Positions 48,472 to 57,919 of a DNA stretch of 64,000 nt are shown here, in pieces. Under the pieces are notes generated by a model. It had not been told where the DNA came from, did no database searches, and was given only the letters and a program-made list of their open reading frames with translations. The translations under genes and the position numbers were made by a program. The first letter of the stretch is position 1. Every line of letters begins with the position of its first letter. This DNA is from Mycobacterium sp. BK086. Its GTDB lineage: Bacteria > Actinomycetota > Actinomycetes > Mycobacteriales > Mycobacteriaceae. Where the stretch lies: the NCBI GenBank assembly GCA_004362315.1, contig SNWL01000005.1, forward strand, positions 682,001 to 746,000, written 5' to 3'.

Positions 48472-48900
48472 CTAGCTCGGCGGCGGCTCCGGCTCGAGGT
48501 TCTGCAGGCGCACCTGGCCGCGAGCGAGGAGGCGGTCCTTGTCGTCGCGAATCGTGACCAGCCACAGCTGCTGGCGCCGGCCGCGGTGGATGGGCTCGGT
48601 GACCCCGTAGACGGTGCCTTCGCCGATCGCCCGCAGGAAGTCGGTGTTGTTGTTGACGCCGACGACGTTGCCTCCGCCGTTGGCCGCCAGCCAGACAAAG
48701 GCCGAGGTGCTGGCCATCGATTCGATCATCGAGCAGTACACGCCGCCGTGGACGATGCCCATCGGCTGCAGCAGCTTGGGCTGGACCTCCAGCTGTGCCT
48801 TGGCGCCCTCCGGCGTCAGCTCGGTGAACACCAGGCCGAGCTCGTTGTCGAACGGGGCGGAGAAAGCGATCTGCTCGATCGGCGACTGCTCTGATTGCAC
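48472..48900 (-). CDS. Hotdog-fold thioesterase (Rv1847-like)
   Basis: 142 residues. MGIVHGGVYCSMIESMASTSAFVWL near residue 50 is the PaaI/4HBT helix with its conserved HGG, and the GNVVGVNNNTDFLRAIGEGTV strand block follows. Hydrolyses an acyl-CoA, substrate unknown. It lies just upstream of ureA, as Rv1847 does, and downstream of the MrsI sRNA. Confidence 0.85.
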   Translation of the reverse strand: MQSEQSPIEQIAFSAPFDNELGLVFTELTPEGAKAQLEVQPKLLQPMGIVHGGVYCSMIESMASTSAFVWLAANGGGNVVGVNNNTDFLRAIGEGTVYGVTEPIHRGRRQQLWLVTIRDDKDRLLARGQVRLQNLEPEPPPS

Positions 48901-48928
48901 GCAGTTGTGTCTACACCACCGCAGATGA

Positions 48929-49034
48929 GGGACGGGCCCCGCGTATGAACGCGGGGCCCGTCCTCAGCACGGACCGGGGTGTCACTGCAGCCCTCAGGAC
49001 ATCCGGCGCGGTCCGTTCGTCTTTTGTTGTGTGC
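48929..49034 (-). ncRNA. mrsI: Iron-responsive small RNA MrsI (probable orthologue)
   Basis: About 106 nt on the minus strand from a start near 49034 to the end of a terminator hairpin. The promoter has an IdeR box within its spacer, so transcription should occur only under iron limitation. M. tuberculosis MrsI (ncRv11846) is a roughly 100-nt IdeR-controlled sRNA encoded next to blaI/Rv1846c and reported to lower bfrA mRNA; blaI and the Rv1847-like gene flank this one in the same order. A segment GTGACACCCC (48985-48976) can pair with the bfrA ribosome binding site and start region. Ends are predicted from motifs, not mapped. Confidence 0.75.
48930..48963 (-). terminator. Terminator hairpin of MrsI
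   Basis: GGACGGGCCCCGCGT (48930-48944) and ACGCGGGGCCCGTCC (48949-48963) form a perfect 15-bp stem with a 4-base loop, the strongest hairpin in the window. It ends 30 bp before the thioesterase start. Confidence 0.8.
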
Positions 49035-49039
49035 CTATC

Positions 49040-49068
49040 ACCATAGGCAAGGCTTGCCTAACTCACAA
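49040..49068 (-). promoter_or_regulatory. MrsI promoter with IdeR box in the spacer
   Basis: On the minus strand TTGTGA (49068-49063), 17 bp, TATGGT (49045-49040). The spacer and first bases of the -10 are an IdeR box (49043-49061) with 14 of 19 consensus matches and 8-bp perfect arms (TAGGCAAG/CTTGCCTA). IdeR-Fe would block polymerase binding. Confidence 0.8.
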
Positions 49069-49071
49069 GAC

Positions 49072-49791
49072 CTACCCTGTCCGCCGCAGCGCACGGACCG
49101 GGAGCCCGAAATTGGTCAGAGCGTCGAGCACGGCCTGGCCGCGACGCATGCAGGTCACTTCGCCGTTGCCGGTGAGCATCGGTACCTGGGTGGCGGTGAT
49201 GACCACGGCGGAGCCGACCATCTGCCACATCGCGGGCCGCGAGAGTGAGCCACGGCTGAGGTCGTGCAGGGCGTCGAAGATCGGTTCGAGCGAGCGGTGG
49301 CAGCGGTGCGCGGTCCATGTCGCCAGTGCGAGCTCGTTGGGCAGGCGAACCACGTCGGTCATCGCCGGATCGTCGGGCAGCACGCGCAACGTCGGGTCCA
49401 CCACCGCGGTCCAGTCGATCGTGCCCTCCGAGTCGACGTGCATCCAGAGATTGCCCGGCCCGGTGTCCCACACCCGGCCCTCGAGTACGAACAGCGTCAC
49501 CGCCCGGCCCAGCACCGCGTGGGTGAAGGTGGCCGCCAGTTGTTGGGCCACCGCGCGCCGGTCGCCCAGCTCGTCGACCGCGGCTTCGAACATGGCCGCC
49601 AGCCGGCCTGTCGTCGTCACCGAGTCCAGCGCCCACCAGCGCCGTCGCGACACATCGGCCATCACCGCCACCCCGTGCACCCGCGGTGAATCCGGGCTCA
49701 GCCTGCGCAGGCGGCTGCTGGACTCATGCAACGGCAGGATGCGGCGAATGGTCATTCCGTCGATCAACGGGTCAACCACGGCTGTGGTCAC
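49072..49791 (-). CDS. IdeR-controlled FhuF / IucA-IucC C-terminal-like protein
   Basis: 239 residues, GTG start with GGAGG just upstream. The pattern RRAVAQQLAATFTHAVLGRAVTLFVLEGRVWD, then NLWMHVDSEGTIDW and later SRGSLSRPAMWQMVGSAV resembles the FhuF-type ferric siderophore reductase fold. The C-terminal CC-x10-C-x2-C cluster of classic FhuF is absent; only two Cys occur. Two IdeR boxes lie upstream, so it should be induced by iron starvation. It could bind or reduce ferric siderophores with another cofactor. Not in M. tuberculosis at this locus. Confidence 0.6.
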   Translation of the reverse strand: MTTAVVDPLIDGMTIRRILPLHESSSRLRRLSPDSPRVHGVAVMADVSRRRWWALDSVTTTGRLAAMFEAAVDELGDRRAVAQQLAATFTHAVLGRAVTLFVLEGRVWDTGPGNLWMHVDSEGTIDWTAVVDPTLRVLPDDPAMTDVVRLPNELALATWTAHRCHRSLEPIFDALHDLSRGSLSRPAMWQMVGSAVVITATQVPMLTGNGEVTCMRRGQAVLDALTNFGLPVRALRRTG

Positions 49792-49811
49792 GGCACCTCC
49801 TCGATGTTCAG

Positions 49812-49830
49812 TTAGGTGAGCCTAACCATA
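49812..49830. promoter_or_regulatory. IdeR box 1 upstream of the FhuF-like gene
   Basis: TTAGGTGAGCCTAACCATA has 15 of 19 matches to the IdeR consensus, 20 bp before the GTG. It overlaps a TATGGT -10 element on the minus strand (49830-49825). Confidence 0.8.
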
Positions 49831-49840
49831 AGAGGCCGAG

Positions 49841-49859
49841 GAAGGTTAGCATTGCCTAA
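49841..49859. promoter_or_regulatory. IdeR box 2 upstream of the FhuF-like gene
   Basis: GAAGGTTAGCATTGCCTAA has 13 of 19 matches and lies 29 bp from box 1 (start to start), close to three helical turns, allowing cooperative IdeR binding. Nothing else is seen in 49860-50034 apart from the blaI leader. Confidence 0.6.
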
Positions 49860-50034
49860 TGTGAATGCTGTCACAGTGGGTTCACAGGTGCGGCCCGCTG
49901 TCCTGCGATTACCCCGCATCGGGTCACCGGGCGGGAACTTCGCCGGTGCCGAGCGGAGTTGATCCCGAAAGTTGGATACGACGCCCGGTAGTAACCGGGA
50001 GTACTCTTGCCTCACTGCTACGGAATGAACGGAT

Positions 50035-50451
50035 ATGGCCAAGTTGACTCGTCTCGGCGAACTTGAACGCGCGGTGATGGACCACTTGTGGGCCGCTGGT
50101 GAGCCATTGACGGTTCGTCAGGTCCACGAGGCCCTCTGTACCGAGCGCGATCTGGCCTACACCACGGTCATGACCGTCCTGCAGCGCCTCGCCCGCAAGA
50201 ACCTGGTCTCCCAGATCCGCGATGACCGGGCTCACCAGTACGCCCCGGTCCACGGCCGCGACGAACTCGTCGCCGGCCTCATGGTCGACGCACTCGATCA
50301 GGCGTCGGACTCCGGCGGCCGGCAGGCCGCGCTGGTGCATTTCGTCGAGCGGGTCGGCGTCGACGAGGCGGACGCCTTGCGCCGCGCGCTGGCGGAATTA
50401 GAATCCAGAAACCGTTCAACCTGGCCCGCTGGCGGCGCGCCTAGCGTCTGA
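50035..50451 (+). CDS. blaI: BlaI/MecI-family repressor (Rv1846c)
   Basis: 138 residues, as in M. tuberculosis. Winged-helix domain (LGELERAVMDHLWAAGEPLTVRQVHEAL, LAYTTVMTVLQRLARKNLV), then a dimerisation helix. It represses beta-lactam-responsive genes until cleaved by a BlaR-type peptidase. The M56 peptidase gene follows by 14 bp. The leader holds GGTAGTAACCGGGAGTACT (49988-50006), a possible but weak self-operator. Confidence 0.9.
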   Translation: MAKLTRLGELERAVMDHLWAAGEPLTVRQVHEALCTERDLAYTTVMTVLQRLARKNLVSQIRDDRAHQYAPVHGRDELVAGLMVDALDQASDSGGRQAALVHFVERVGVDEADALRRALAELESRNRSTWPAGGAPSV

Positions 50452-50465
50452 GGGACACTGTCAGC

Positions 50466-51395
50466 GTGTCCGCGCTGGCCTTCACCTTCCTCGCTTTGAT
50501 GCTGGTTGGTCCTGTGCCCGCACTGCTGGCCCGGGCGGCCTGGCCGATGCGTGCGCCGCGGGCCGCAATCGTGCTCTGGCAGTCGATCGCGGTGGCCGCC
50601 GTCCTGTCCGCGTTCAGCGCCGGCCTGGCGATCGCCAGCCGGCTGTTCGTCCCCGGTCCCGATGGGCGCCCGACCGCCACGATCACCAGCGAGATCGCCG
50701 CACTGGGCTGGCCGTTGTGGCTGGCCTACGTCCTGGTTTTCGCCATCACCCTGGTCATCGGTGCCCGCCTGCTGCTCGCCGGTGTGCAGGTCGCCGTGGC
50801 CACCCGCCGGCGCCGGGCACACCACCGGATGGTCGTCGATCTGCTCGGCGACTGCCGGCATGGCATGAGCGGGCTGCGAGTGCTGGACGTGGCCGAACCG
50901 CTGGCCTATTGCCTGCCCGGGGTGCGGAGCCGGGTCGTGCTGAGCAAGGGCACTCTGGCCGCGTTGAGCGACGCCGAGCTGGTGGCGATCCTCAGCCACG
51001 AACGTGCGCATCTGCGCGCCCGCCACGATCTGGTCCTCGAGGCGTTCATCGCCGTGCACACCGCCTTCCCCCGCTTCGTCCGTAGCGGCAGCGCGCTGAA
51101 CGCGGTGCGGCTGCTCGTCGAGCTGTTGGCCGACGACGCGGCCGTGCGGACCGCCGGTCCGACTCCCCTGGCCCGCGCCCTGGTCGCCTGCGCCTCGGGT
51201 CGCACACCAAAGGGTGCGCTGGCCGCCGGCGGGCCGACGACGGTGATCCGGGTGCGCCGGCTGTGCGGCGAGGGCAACAGCCTGCTGTTGTCGCTGGCCG
51301 CCTACACGACCGCCGCGGCTGTGCTGGTGGTGCCGACCGTCGCGGTCGCGATGCCGTGGCTGACGGAGCTGCACCGGCTGTTCTTGTCGTCCTGA
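50466..51395 (+). CDS. M56-family membrane metallopeptidase (BlaR-like, Rv1845c)
   Basis: 309 residues with four membrane segments. The zinc motif LSHERAHLRARHD (HExxH) lies near residue 180 and LVELLADDAAV supplies the third-ligand region. It lacks the C-terminal penicillin-binding sensor of BlaR1, so the signal input must come from elsewhere. It probably inactivates BlaI, with which it is cotranscribed. GTG start. Confidence 0.85.
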   Translation: MSALAFTFLALMLVGPVPALLARAAWPMRAPRAAIVLWQSIAVAAVLSAFSAGLAIASRLFVPGPDGRPTATITSEIAALGWPLWLAYVLVFAITLVIGARLLLAGVQVAVATRRRRAHHRMVVDLLGDCRHGMSGLRVLDVAEPLAYCLPGVRSRVVLSKGTLAALSDAELVAILSHERAHLRARHDLVLEAFIAVHTAFPRFVRSGSALNAVRLLVELLADDAAVRTAGPTPLARALVACASGRTPKGALAAGGPTTVIRVRRLCGEGNSLLLSLAAYTTAAAVLVVPTVAVAMPWLTELHRLFLSS

Positions 51396-51399
51396 CCAT

Positions 51400-51413
51400 C
51401 GTTTTTGAAAACG
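51400..51413. promoter_or_regulatory. AT-rich palindrome upstream of gnd1
   Basis: CGTTTTTGAAAACG has 6-bp perfect arms and is strikingly AT-rich for this DNA. It lies 5 bp after the peptidase stop and 40 bp before gnd1; it could be an operator or a weak terminator. Confidence 0.35.
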
Positions 51414-51453
51414 TTCTTGCCACAACAAAATTCACACAACTGAAAGGCGCGAT

Positions 51454-52908
51454 ATGAGCTCACCCCAGACGGACGGCACTGCACAGATCGGTGTTACCGG
51501 AATGGCGGTGATGGGCTCCAACATCGCGCGGAACTTCGCCCACCACGGGTACACCGTCGCACTGCACAACCGGTCGGTCGCCAAGACCGACGCCGTTCTC
51601 GCCGAGCACGGTTCCGAGGGCAAGTTCGTCCGCACCGAGACGATGGCCGAGTTCGCCGCCGCGCTGGAGAAGCCGCGCCGCGCGCTCATCATGGTCAAGG
51701 CCGGTGACCCCACCGACGCCGTCATCAACGAGCTCTGCGAGGTCTTCGAGCCGGGCGACATCATCATCGACGGCGGCAACGCGCTCTACACCGACACCAT
51801 CCGGCGCGAGAAGGCGGTGCGCGAGCGCGGTCTGCACTTCGTCGGCGCGGGCATCTCCGGCGGTGAGGAAGGCGCGCTGAAGGGCCCGTCGATCATGCCG
51901 GGCGGGCCCGCCGAGTCCTACAAGTCGCTGGGCCCGCTGCTCGAGGAGATCTCCGCCCACGTCGACGGCGTCCCGTGCTGCACCCACATCGGCCCCGACG
52001 GCGCAGGCCACTTCGTCAAGATGGTGCACAACGGCATCGAGTACTCCGACATGCAGCTCATCGGCGAGGCCTACCAGCTGCTGCGCGACGGGTTGGGCAA
52101 GACCGCACCCGAGATCGCGGAGATCTTCGCCGAATGGAACAAAGGCGACCTGGACAGCTACCTGATCGAGATCACCGCCGAGGTGCTGCGCCAGACCGAT
52201 GCCAAGACCGGCAAGCCGCTGGTCGACGTCATCGTCGACGAGGCCGAGCAGAAGGGCACCGGCCGCTGGACGGTCAAGTCCGCCCTGGACCTCGGGGTGC
52301 CGGTCACCGGTATCGCCGAGGCGGTCTTCGCCCGCGCGCTGTCGGGCTCTGTGCCGCAGCGCAAGGCGACGACCGGCCTAGCCTCCGGGGAACTCGGTGA
52401 ACGCCCCACGGACGCAACGCAATTCATCGACGATGTCAGCAAGGCGCTCTACGCGTCGAAGATCATCGCCTACGCCCAGGGCTTCAACCAGATCCAGGCA
52501 GGCAGTGCCGAATACAACTGGGGCATCACCCTGGGTGACATGGCCACCATCTGGCGTGGCGGCTGCATCATCCGGGCCAAGTTCCTCAACCGGATCAAAG
52601 AGGCGTACGACGAGAACGCCGAGCTGGCCACGTTGATCGCCGCGCCGTACTTCCGCGACGCGGTCGAGGCGGGCATCGACAGCTGGCGCCGAGTCGTGGT
52701 GAAGGCCACCGAGCTGGGCATTCCGGTCCCCGGGTTCGCCTCGGCGCTGTCCTATTACGACGCCCTGCGCACCGAGCGGCTGCCCGCGGCCCTGACCCAG
52801 GGGCTGCGCGACTTCTTCGGCGCGCACACCTATGGCCGCACCGACGCCGACCCGGCGGCCCGCTTCCACACCCTGTGGAGCGGTGACCGCACCGAGGTCG
52901 AGGCCTAA
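51454..52908 (+). CDS. gnd1: 6-phosphogluconate dehydrogenase, decarboxylating (Gnd1, Rv1844c)
   Basis: 484 residues. Rossmann motif GVTGMAVMGSNIARNFAHHG, the catalytic region GAGHFVKMVHNGIEYSDMQL with Lys and His near residue 187, and GGNALYTDTIRRE near 108. Long NADP-type Gnd of the oxidative pentose phosphate pathway, making ribulose-5-P, CO2 and NADPH. AAAGGCG lies upstream of the ATG. Confidence 0.95.
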   Translation: MSSPQTDGTAQIGVTGMAVMGSNIARNFAHHGYTVALHNRSVAKTDAVLAEHGSEGKFVRTETMAEFAAALEKPRRALIMVKAGDPTDAVINELCEVFEPGDIIIDGGNALYTDTIRREKAVRERGLHFVGAGISGGEEGALKGPSIMPGGPAESYKSLGPLLEEISAHVDGVPCCTHIGPDGAGHFVKMVHNGIEYSDMQLIGEAYQLLRDGLGKTAPEIAEIFAEWNKGDLDSYLIEITAEVLRQTDAKTGKPLVDVIVDEAEQKGTGRWTVKSALDLGVPVTGIAEAVFARALSGSVPQRKATTGLASGELGERPTDATQFIDDVSKALYASKIIAYAQGFNQIQAGSAEYNWGITLGDMATIWRGGCIIRAKFLNRIKEAYDENAELATLIAAPYFRDAVEAGIDSWRRVVVKATELGIPVPGFASALSYYDALRTERLPAALTQGLRDFFGAHTYGRTDADPAARFHTLWSGDRTEVEA

Positions 52909-54363
<1,455 letters not shown>

Positions 54364-54429
54364 ACCCGACCGCGACCGGCGAGCCGCTACGATAGGGGTT
54401 TGTTCTGCCCCCATCGAGGAAGGGATCCC

Positions 54430-54579
54430 GTGCCGCAGGCACCCGTCGAGGCCCCCGCGGATCGGGCTGCTTCCGGTGTGCGGCCGGCAGACGATTCCCC
54501 TGCAGCCGATTCCGGGGCAGAACCCTCCACTAGTCGGCCGGGCATGCGGCCCGGCGACATGAAGGCCAGCGGCCGGTGA
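54430..54579 (+). CDS. Small 49-residue ORF translationally coupled to the CNNM gene
   Basis: GTG at 54430 with AGGAAGGG 6 bases upstream; its TGA overlaps the next gene's GTG (GTGA). The product is Pro/Ala/Asp/Ser-rich ([15 protein letters not shown]...[12 protein letters not shown]), without a signal or membrane segment. A TACGAT -10-like element lies at 54388-54393. It may be a leader peptide that sets translation of the membrane protein, or a genuine small protein. Coding status is inferred from the ribosome binding site and overlap only. Confidence 0.5.
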   Translation: MPQAPVEAPADRAASGVRPADDSPAADSGAEPSTSRPGMRPGDMKASGR

Positions 54580-55937
54580 ACCTCGCTTTCACCCTGTTGA
54601 GCCTGTTGGCGATCGTCGTGCTGACATTCGGCACGGCGTTGTTCGTCGCCGCCGAGTTCTCGCTGACCGCCCTGGAGCGCAGCACCGTCGACGCCAACGC
54701 CCGTTCCGGCGACCGCCGGGACCATTTCGTGCAGCGGGCCCACCGCACGCTGTCGTTCCAGCTGTCCGGGGCGCAGCTCGGGATCTCGATCACCACCCTG
54801 GCCACCGGTTACCTCGCCGAGCCCGTGCTGGCGCGCCTGTTCGACCCGGTGCTGGAGTTCCTGCACGTGCCGGACCGCGCGGCCGAGGGCGTCGCGCTGG
54901 TGCTGGCCATTCTGATCGCCACATCGCTGTCGATGGTGTTCGGCGAGCTGGTGCCCAAGAACCTGGCGGTGGCGCGCCCGGTGCCGACAGCGCGGGCCAC
55001 GGCCGGATTCCAGCTGATGTTCTCCACCGTGATGACGCCGCTGATCAAGGCCACCAACGGCACTGCCAACTGGATCCTGCGCCGCCTGGGGATCGAGCCG
55101 GCCGAGGAGCTGCGGTCGGCACGCTCGCCCGAGGAACTCGGTGCGCTGGTGCGCAGCTCGGCCGAACACGGTTCGCTCGACGAGGCCACCGCCGCACTGG
55201 TCAACCGCTCGCTGCAGTTCGGGTCGCGGATCGCCGAGGAGTTCATGACCCCGCGCACCGAGATCGAGGCGCTGGATGTCGACGACACCGTCCTGGACCT
55301 GGTGGCAGCGTCGGCCGGCACCGGTTTCTCCCGCTTCCCCATCATCAACGGCGACCTCGACGAAACCATCGGCATTGTGCACGTCAAACAGGTGTTCGGG
55401 GTGCCCACCGCGAACCGTTCGACCACCAAGCTGGCCCTGCTGGCCATCTCGGTGCCGACCGTGCCGTCGTCGCTCGACGGCGATGCCCTGATGTCGCAGC
55501 TGCGTGCGCACGGTCTGCAGACCGCGATGGTGGTCGACGAATACGGCGGCACCGCGGGGATGGTCACCGTCGAGGATCTGATCGAGGAGATCGTCGGCGA
55601 CGTCCGCGATGAGCACGACGACTCCACCCCCGACTTCCAGAAGTCCGGCCTGGGCTGGCGGGTGTCGGGGCTGCTGCGCATCGACGAAGTGGCCGAGGCG
55701 ACGGGATTCCGGGCACCCGAAGGCGAATACGAAACGATCGGCGGTCTGGTCCTGGAGAAGCTCGGTCACATCCCCGAGACCGGTGAATCGGTGGAGCTGT
55801 CGGCCTTCGACCCCGACGGCCCGTACGACGATCCGGTCCACTGGCGCGCGACCGTCGTCGCGATGGACGGGCGCCGCATCGACCAACTGGTGCTGACGCA
55901 GATCGTGCACCCCGGCGACGGCGACGAGGCCGGCTGA
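54576..55937 (+). CDS. CNNM/HCC-family membrane protein with CBS and CorC domains (Rv1842c)
   Basis: 453 residues. DUF21 membrane domain (1-190; [34 protein letters not shown]), CBS pair (about 215-335; [49 protein letters not shown]) and C-terminal CorC/HlyC domain (350-430). CNNM-type proteins export or control Mg2+. Coupled to a small ORF upstream and to a shorter paralogue downstream. Confidence 0.9.
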   Translation: MNLAFTLLSLLAIVVLTFGTALFVAAEFSLTALERSTVDANARSGDRRDHFVQRAHRTLSFQLSGAQLGISITTLATGYLAEPVLARLFDPVLEFLHVPDRAAEGVALVLAILIATSLSMVFGELVPKNLAVARPVPTARATAGFQLMFSTVMTPLIKATNGTANWILRRLGIEPAEELRSARSPEELGALVRSSAEHGSLDEATAALVNRSLQFGSRIAEEFMTPRTEIEALDVDDTVLDLVAASAGTGFSRFPIINGDLDETIGIVHVKQVFGVPTANRSTTKLALLAISVPTVPSSLDGDALMSQLRAHGLQTAMVVDEYGGTAGMVTVEDLIEEIVGDVRDEHDDSTPDFQKSGLGWRVSGLLRIDEVAEATGFRAPEGEYETIGGLVLEKLGHIPETGESVELSAFDPDGPYDDPVHWRATVVAMDGRRIDQLVLTQIVHPGDGDEAG

Positions 55938-56992
55938 TGGGTGCTGACTTCCTGGGTGTGCTGCTGACGATCGCGCTGCTGGGCGCCAACGCGTTCTTCG
56001 TCGGCTCGGAGTTCGCGCTGATCTCGGCCCGCCGCGACCGGCTGGAAACCCTTGCCGAACAAGGCAAGCGGAGCGCGGTCACGGTATTGCGGGCGGGCGA
56101 GCAGCTCTCGCTGATGCTGGCCGGTGCCCAGCTGGGCATCACGGTGTGCTCGATCCTGCTCGGCCGGGTCGGCGAACCCGCGGTGGCCGGCCTGCTGGAG
56201 AAGCCCTTCGATCTGGTCGGCGTGCCCGACGCGGTGCTGCACACGGTGTCGTTCATCGTGGCGCTGGGCATCGTCGTGACGTTGCACGTGCTGCTCGGCG
56301 AGATGGTGCCCAAGAACATCGCCATCGCGGGCCCGGAGAAGACGGCGATGCTGTTGATGCCGGTGTACCTGGCGTATGTCCGGTTCGCCCGGCCATTCAT
56401 CGCGTTCTACAACTGGGCGGCCAACGCCACGCTGCGCGGCTTCGGCATCGAAGCCAAGGACGAGCTGGACGTCACCGTGTCCACGGTGGAACTGGCCGAG
56501 ATGATCGCCGAATCCCGTTCCGAGGGTCTGCTGGATCCCGAAGAACACATGCGGCTGACCCGTGCGCTGCAGATCCGCAACCGCGTTGTCAACGATGTCG
56601 CGGTCCCGCTGAGCGAAATCCGCGCGATCCCGGTCGCCCGGCCCGGCTGCGGCCCGACGGTCAGCGCGGTCGAGGAGGCGCTGCGCGAGACGGGTTACTC
56701 CCGGTTCCCCGTCGACGGCGGCGACGGCACGCTGATCGGCTACCTGCACATCAAGGATGTGCTGAGCGAGATCGACGATCCGGATTCGGTGCTCGACGTG
56801 TCGGTGGTGCGCCATCTGCCGCGGGTGGCCGCCGACATGGCGCTGCCCGACGCGTTGTCGCAGCTGCGCCGCGACAACAGCCACTTGGCGCTGGTGACCG
56901 ATGCCACCGGGGCGGTGTGCGCGATGGTGGCGCTCGAAGACCTGGTCGAGGACCTGGTCGGCACCGTGCGCGACGGGATGCACCGTGCCTGA
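55937..56992 (+). CDS. CNNM/HCC-family membrane protein, short form (Rv1841c)
   Basis: 351 residues. DUF21 (NAFFVGSEFALISARRDRLE, LAGAQLGITVCSILLGRVGEP) and a CBS pair ending in MVALEDLVEDLVGTVRDG. The C-terminal CorC domain of its neighbour is absent. Its ATG overlaps the preceding TGA (TGATG), so the two paralogues are probably made together and may heterodimerise through DUF21. Confidence 0.9.
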   Translation: MGADFLGVLLTIALLGANAFFVGSEFALISARRDRLETLAEQGKRSAVTVLRAGEQLSLMLAGAQLGITVCSILLGRVGEPAVAGLLEKPFDLVGVPDAVLHTVSFIVALGIVVTLHVLLGEMVPKNIAIAGPEKTAMLLMPVYLAYVRFARPFIAFYNWAANATLRGFGIEAKDELDVTVSTVELAEMIAESRSEGLLDPEEHMRLTRALQIRNRVVNDVAVPLSEIRAIPVARPGCGPTVSAVEEALRETGYSRFPVDGGDGTLIGYLHIKDVLSEIDDPDSVLDVSVVRHLPRVAADMALPDALSQLRRDNSHLALVTDATGAVCAMVALEDLVEDLVGTVRDGMHRA

Positions 56993-57899
56993 CGTGCTGT
57001 CCGAGCACGAGTGGACAGCACGGGCGGCGGCGCATCGGACCAAGGTCGAGGCGTTCACCGGCCCGCATGCCCGTCGCGCCGGCCGCGGTGAGGCTCACCC
57101 GGTGTGGGATTTCCTGTTCACCTACTACAGCCTGCGGCCCCGCCAGCTGCGGGTTTGGCATCCCGGCTACGGCACCGCGCTGGCCGGACCGGCCGCCGCC
57201 GAGTACCTCGATCGGGCGGGCTATGTGGCGAGCCCCGACGGTCTCACCGTCAGTGCGGAGTTCGTGCGCTCGCGGCTGCCCACGGTCGCGTTCGTCGCCG
57301 ACCTGCTCCGCGCGACCGAGGGCCGGGCGCCGCAGTTCGGCTGCTTCGGCATGCACGAGTGGGCGATGGTCTATCGCGCCGAGGCTGTTCGCCACGGCCG
57401 GGTACCGCTGCGACTGGGCGTGGCCGGCACCGATGCGGTGGTCGAGTCGATGCCGTTGCGCTGCACCCACTTCGACGCTTTCCGGTTCTTCACCGACGCG
57501 GCCGCTCCGCGCAACCGCGGCGTGCCGACCCGCGCTGACCAGCGCGACTGGGAACAGCCCGGCTGCCTGCACGCCAACATGGACCTCTACAAGTGGTGCT
57601 ACAAGCTCGGACCGCTGGTGGACTCGGGGCTGCTGGTGGATTGCCTGGAACTGGCCGCGCAGGCCCGTGAGCTCGACATGCGGGCCAGCCCCTACGATCT
57701 GACACACCTCGGGTTTGAGCCGATCACCGTGGAGGAACCCGCCGGACGCGCGGAATACGTGCGGTGCCAGGGCGTTATCGCCGAGCGTGCCGTACCACTG
57801 CGTGCGGCGCTGTTGGCGTGGTGTGACCGGTTGCTCACCGCTGGAGTGGCCTACGACACTGTGTCGGAGGGGGCCCTACCTGCGGGTAATATGAATTGA
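56985..57899 (+). CDS. Unknown conserved actinobacterial protein after the CNNM pair
   Basis: 304 residues from GTG 56985, overlapping the CNNM stop by 8 bp. Conserved-looking blocks: [26 protein letters not shown] near residue 40, [11 protein letters not shown] near 125, and [21 protein letters not shown] near 195, rich in His, Trp, Tyr and Cys. Similar proteins are sometimes labelled 3-methyladenine DNA glycosylase, but I see no HhH or AAG motif. It has no membrane segment. The tight overlap suggests a link to the CNNM proteins, but function is unknown. Confidence 0.7.
   Translation: MPDVLSEHEWTARAAAHRTKVEAFTGPHARRAGRGEAHPVWDFLFTYYSLRPRQLRVWHPGYGTALAGPAAAEYLDRAGYVASPDGLTVSAEFVRSRLPTVAFVADLLRATEGRAPQFGCFGMHEWAMVYRAEAVRHGRVPLRLGVAGTDAVVESMPLRCTHFDAFRFFTDAAAPRNRGVPTRADQRDWEQPGCLHANMDLYKWCYKLGPLVDSGLLVDCLELAAQARELDMRASPYDLTHLGFEPITVEEPAGRAEYVRCQGVIAERAVPLRAALLAWCDRLLTAGVAYDTVSEGALPAGNMN
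57887..57892 (+). promoter_or_regulatory. -10 element of the glcB promoter
   Basis: TAATAT, a strong -10 hexamer, lies 28 bp before the glcB ATG inside the last codons of the preceding gene. No good -35 is seen 16-19 bp upstream (57863-57868 is GTCGGA). Confidence 0.55.
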
Positions 57900-57919
57900 T
57901 TTGTCGTGAGGGAGGACAG

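Noticed and set aside
49988-50006. BlaI operator in the blaI leader
   Set aside because: GTAGT/AGTAC arms match poorly and I cannot recall the mycobacterial BlaI consensus with certainty; kept only as a remark in the gene entry.
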